DNA from: Chloroflexota bacterium
GTDB lineage: Bacteria; Chloroflexota; Anaerolineae; Anaerolineales; Anaerolineaceae
DNA: 5,927 nt
Assembly (NCBI GenBank): GCA_023406965.1
Contig: JAEXTI010000441.1
Span: forward strand, 1 to 5,927
Reading direction: 5' to 3'
The notes under the pieces are model-generated. The model was not told where the DNA came from and did no database searches. It saw nothing but the letters and a program-made list of their open reading frames with translations. Made by a program: the position numbers and the translations under genes. Below are positions 5,621 to 5,927 of this stretch, one piece after another. The first letter of the stretch is position 1; the number at the start of each line of letters is the position of its first letter.

Positions 5621-5927
5621 ATGACCGCTTTCGAAAACCTGCTCGACCCGCAAAACCGTGCCATCTTCCAATCCCTGGACAGCCCCCTGGCCATCCAGGC
5701 TTACCTCGACAGCATTCCCTACATGGGCGAAGACCTCAACCGCCCCCCCGCGCGCGTTATGCAAGACCGCCAATGTCACTGCCTGGATGGCGGCTTTCTG
5801 GCGGCCCTGGCCTTGCGCCGCCTGGGCTTTGCCCCGCAGATCATTGACCTGATTCCTGAACCCGGCGCCGATGACGACCATGTGCTGGCGGTCTATCAAG
5901 TGAATGGCTTTTGGGGCGCCATCGCCA
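5621..5927 (+). CDS. Transglutaminase-like protein of unknown function (partial; N-terminal 102 codons)
   Basis: The frame is open from the ATG at 5621 to the right edge, so the C-terminus is missing. The Shine-Dalgarno GGAG (5611-5614) at 6-nt spacing picks this ATG; an in-frame ATG at 5609 lies upstream of that site. The protein looks soluble, with no signal peptide. RVMQDRQCHCLDGGFLAALALRRLG (split here as RVMQDR at 45-50 and CHCLDGGFLAALAL at 52-65) puts cysteine C54 at the start of a helix, and DDDHVLAVY (84-92) supplies H87. This Cys-then-His order and spacing resembles the transglutaminase-like/cysteine-protease fold. It also matches uncharacterised proteins I recall in several bacterial phyla. 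The third catalytic residue would lie beyond the window. The substrate and role are unknown. It starts 13 nt after the permease stop and is probably co-transcribed with it. Confidence 0.7.
   Translation, partial: MTAFENLLDPQNRAIFQSLDSPLAIQAYLDSIPYMGEDLNRPPARVMQDRQCHCLDGGFLAALALRRLGFAPQIIDLIPEPGADDDHVLAVYQVNGFWGAIA

Noticed and set aside
5658..5852. Plus-strand 64-codon frame near the right edge
   Set aside because: It is out of frame with the transglutaminase-like gene that starts at 5621, which has the ribosome site and conserved motifs.

Overview
The window (about 60% GC by eye) carries two divergent gene blocks typical of a free-living bacterium. An Anaerolineae-like Chloroflexota is my best guess. 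It rests on the style of the EcfT N-terminus, the fused double EcfA ATPase, the archaeal/fungal-type Asd and the monofunctional aspartate kinase with a ThrA-like regulatory half. This is recall of family patterns, not a search.

Layout. On the minus strand, reading from the centre to the left edge, lies an energy-coupling factor (ECF) vitamin/metal transporter module. A fused two-domain ATPase (EcfA1-EcfA2, 298-2043) is followed, with an ATGA stop/start overlap, by the membrane scaffold EcfT (1-301, cut by the left edge). No substrate-binding S component is visible. On the plus strand, from the centre to the right edge, lies a tight gene string: aspartate kinase (2193-3614), aspartate-semialdehyde dehydrogenase (3626-4696), a ten-helix EamA/DMT permease resembling E. 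coli YigM (4726-5607), and the first 102 codons of a transglutaminase-like protein of unknown function (5621 to the right edge). Gaps are 11, 29 and 13 nt and no terminator is seen between them, so one operon is likely. Its first two enzymes perform the two opening ATP- and NADPH-using steps from aspartate toward lysine, threonine, methionine and isoleucine.

The 149-bp divergent intergenic region (2044-2192) holds most of the regulatory interest. It contains a candidate promoter for the aspartate-pathway genes, an operator-like inverted repeat near its predicted start site, a small inverted repeat over the lysC ribosome site, an 18-codon upstream ORF with an excellent Shine-Dalgarno site just ahead of ecfA, and a perfect TATAAT seven nt before the ecfA ATG that could give a leaderless transcript.

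Overall this is mostly ordinary metabolism and transport. I see no CRISPR, mobile element, RNA gene or clear new system. The points most worth a second look are the ecfA leader arrangement, the probable threonine-type (not lysine-type) control of the kinase, and the YigM-like permease plus unknown transglutaminase-like protein behind asd.
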